A DNA stretch of 12,773 nt from 13-2-20CM-68-14 sp036378475 (lineage in GTDB: Bacteria; Actinomycetota; Thermoleophilia; Gaiellales; Gaiellaceae): assembly GCA_036378475.1 (NCBI GenBank), contig DASUWJ010000045.1, positions 1 to 12,773 on the forward strand, written 5' to 3'. The notes under the pieces were generated by a model. That model did no database searches. It saw only the letters and a list, made by a program, of their open reading frames with translations, and had not been told where the DNA came from. How positions within the stretch are numbered: the stretch's first letter is position 1; each line of letters starts with the position of its first letter. Both the position numbers and the translations under genes were made by a program. This document shows, in pieces, positions 11,975-12,773 of this stretch.

Positions 11975-12773
11975 GCAGCAACGGCACGCCGCCCCGGAAG
12001 GTGGCCTACTACAAGGGCTGTCTCGCCTCGCTCTCTGCGAAGGAGCTCGACACCTCGACACAGGCGCTTGCCCCCAAGCTCGGACTCGAGCTCGAGGAGC
12101 TCGAGTCGGTCACCTGCTGCGGCGCCGGCGACATCCACGAGGCCGAGCCGGACTACTACCTGCATCTGAACGCGCGCATCCTGGCCTACGGGGCGGCGAC
12201 CGGCGCGGAGACGCTGATGACGATCTGCAACGTCTGCACGCTCAACTTGCGGCAGGCGAACTGGCAGCTCCTGAACGACGAGTCTCTCCGTGCGCGCGTG
12301 AACAAGAACCTGGCAACGGTGGGCGTACCCCCCTACGAGAGCGAGATCGACGTCAAGCACCTGCTCTGGCTGATTGTCGAGGACGACGGCGCCGCCCGCC
12401 TGCGCGAGGTGGCACACAAGGGCCTCAAGGGCCTCAAGGTCGCGCCTTTCTACGGCTGCCAGATCCTGCGGCCCTCGAAGCTCCTCGGCTTCGAGGACCC
12501 CGACCGGCCCTGGTCGCTCGAGGCGATCATCGAGGCCTGCGGCGGCGAGGCGATCGACTATCCCGCCAAGATCAAGTGCTGCGGCTTCCCGATCATCCAG
12601 GCACGCGAAGAGGTGGCGATGGGGGAGTTGCTGCAGCCAATCGAGCAGGCGGTCGAGGCCGGTGCCGACGTGATGGTGACCCCGTGCCCGCTCTGCCACC
12701 TCTCGCTCGATGCCTGGCAGTCGAAGCTGGAGGCCTCGACCGGACGGAGCTTCCAGATGCCGATCTTGCACCT
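11971..12773 (+). CDS. sdhE: CCG-domain (HdrB/SdhE-like) subunit of type E succinate dehydrogenase, partial
   Basis: The GTG at 11971 overlaps the sdhB stop (GTGA). The frame is open to the right edge: 267 codons, with the C-terminus missing. Two complete CCG cysteine motifs are present: Cys17, Cys49-Cys50-Gly51, Cys86-x2-Cys89, and Cys163, Cys203-Cys204-Gly205, Cys239-x2-Cys242. Intervals (31/35 and 39/34 residues) match those of heterodisulfide reductase HdrB and of the SdhE subunit of Sulfolobus and Campylobacter enzymes. In HdrB such motifs bind unusual non-cubane [4Fe-4S] clusters. The subunit probably takes electrons from SdhB and passes them to quinone at the membrane face, replacing the haem-binding anchor. 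No membrane segment is seen in the visible part; amphipathic helices are the usual attachment. Here 'SdhE' means the CCG subunit, not the flavin-attachment factor of the same name. A GlpC-like or lactate-oxidase CCG protein is a less likely alternative given the operon. Confidence 0.9.
   Translation, partial: MSSNGTPPRKVAYYKGCLASLSAKELDTSTQALAPKLGLELEELESVTCCGAGDIHEAEPDYYLHLNARILAYGAATGAETLMTICNVCTLNLRQANWQLLNDESLRARVNKNLATVGVPPYESEIDVKHLLWLIVEDDGAARLREVAHKGLKGLKVAPFYGCQILRPSKLLGFEDPDRPWSLEAIIEACGGEAIDYPAKIKCCGFPIIQAREEVAMGELLQPIEQAVEAGADVMVTPCPLCHLSLDAWQSKLEASTGRSFQMPILH

Noticed and set aside
12082..12108. Repeated CTCGAG/GAGCTC units that look like a palindromic element
   Set aside because: They follow from the codons for a Leu-Glu run (LELEELE) in GC-rich coding DNA.
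12419..12437. Tandem repeat of GGCCTCAAG in the CCG subunit gene
   Set aside because: Two copies only, encoding KGLKGLK inside a normal coding region.
11854..12771. A minus-strand frame of 305 codons opposite the CCG subunit
   Set aside because: The plus strand encodes ten correctly spaced motif cysteines in two CCG repeats; the minus frame is its shadow.

Overview
The window looks like chromosomal DNA from a high-GC, deep-branching actinobacterium. Thermoleophilia (Gaiellales or Solirubrobacterales type) is my best guess. This rests on strong G/C bias at third codon positions, many GTG starts, TANNNT boxes placed as for leaderless transcripts, and protein features such as a MDH with the malate-type arginine, an actinobacterial-style citrate synthase, and an SDH with a CCG-domain subunit. 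The assignment is inference; there is no rRNA or other taxonomic marker.

Layout. Positions 1-55 (minus) hold the first 18 codons of a gene that resembles the start of an IS630-family transposase. From 2239 down to 222 (minus) runs a two-gene operon, isocitrate dehydrogenase then malate dehydrogenase, coupled by an ATGA overlap. Citrate synthase (2340-3431, plus) diverges from it across a 100-bp promoter region. It is followed by a helical-repeat protein of unknown function (3428-3919) whose only sensible start is a CTG inside a CTGA overlap. Convergent to it lies a minus-strand operon read from 6555 to 3937: a RimJ/RimL-type acetyltransferase, two tyrosine recombinases (XerC-like and XerD-like), and a 58-residue protein with one membrane helix and a small cysteine cluster. 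Divergent from the acetyltransferase is an ATP-type PEP carboxykinase (6667-8265). The window ends with a tightly packed plus-strand operon: sdhA (8350-10032), a lipoprotein gene (10032-10889), sdhB (10889-11974), and a CCG-domain (HdrB-like) subunit from 11971 that runs off the right edge.

Biology. Citrate synthase, isocitrate dehydrogenase, succinate dehydrogenase and malate dehydrogenase are four steps of the TCA cycle, and PEP carboxykinase draws oxaloacetate from it, so this is a central-carbon cluster with a recombinase operon in the middle. The most notable system is the succinate dehydrogenase/fumarate reductase. SdhB carries an extra cysteine in the centre-3 motif that should make a second [4Fe-4S] cluster. 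The next subunit has two complete CCG motifs instead of being a haem-binding membrane anchor. Together these are the signature of the non-classical 'type E' (Sulfolobus/Campylobacter-like) complex. A lipoprotein gene is inserted between sdhA and sdhB with one-base overlaps on both sides, which I do not know as part of any described SDH.

There is no gene-free stretch longer than about 170 bases. I found no RNA genes, CRISPR arrays or complete mobile elements.
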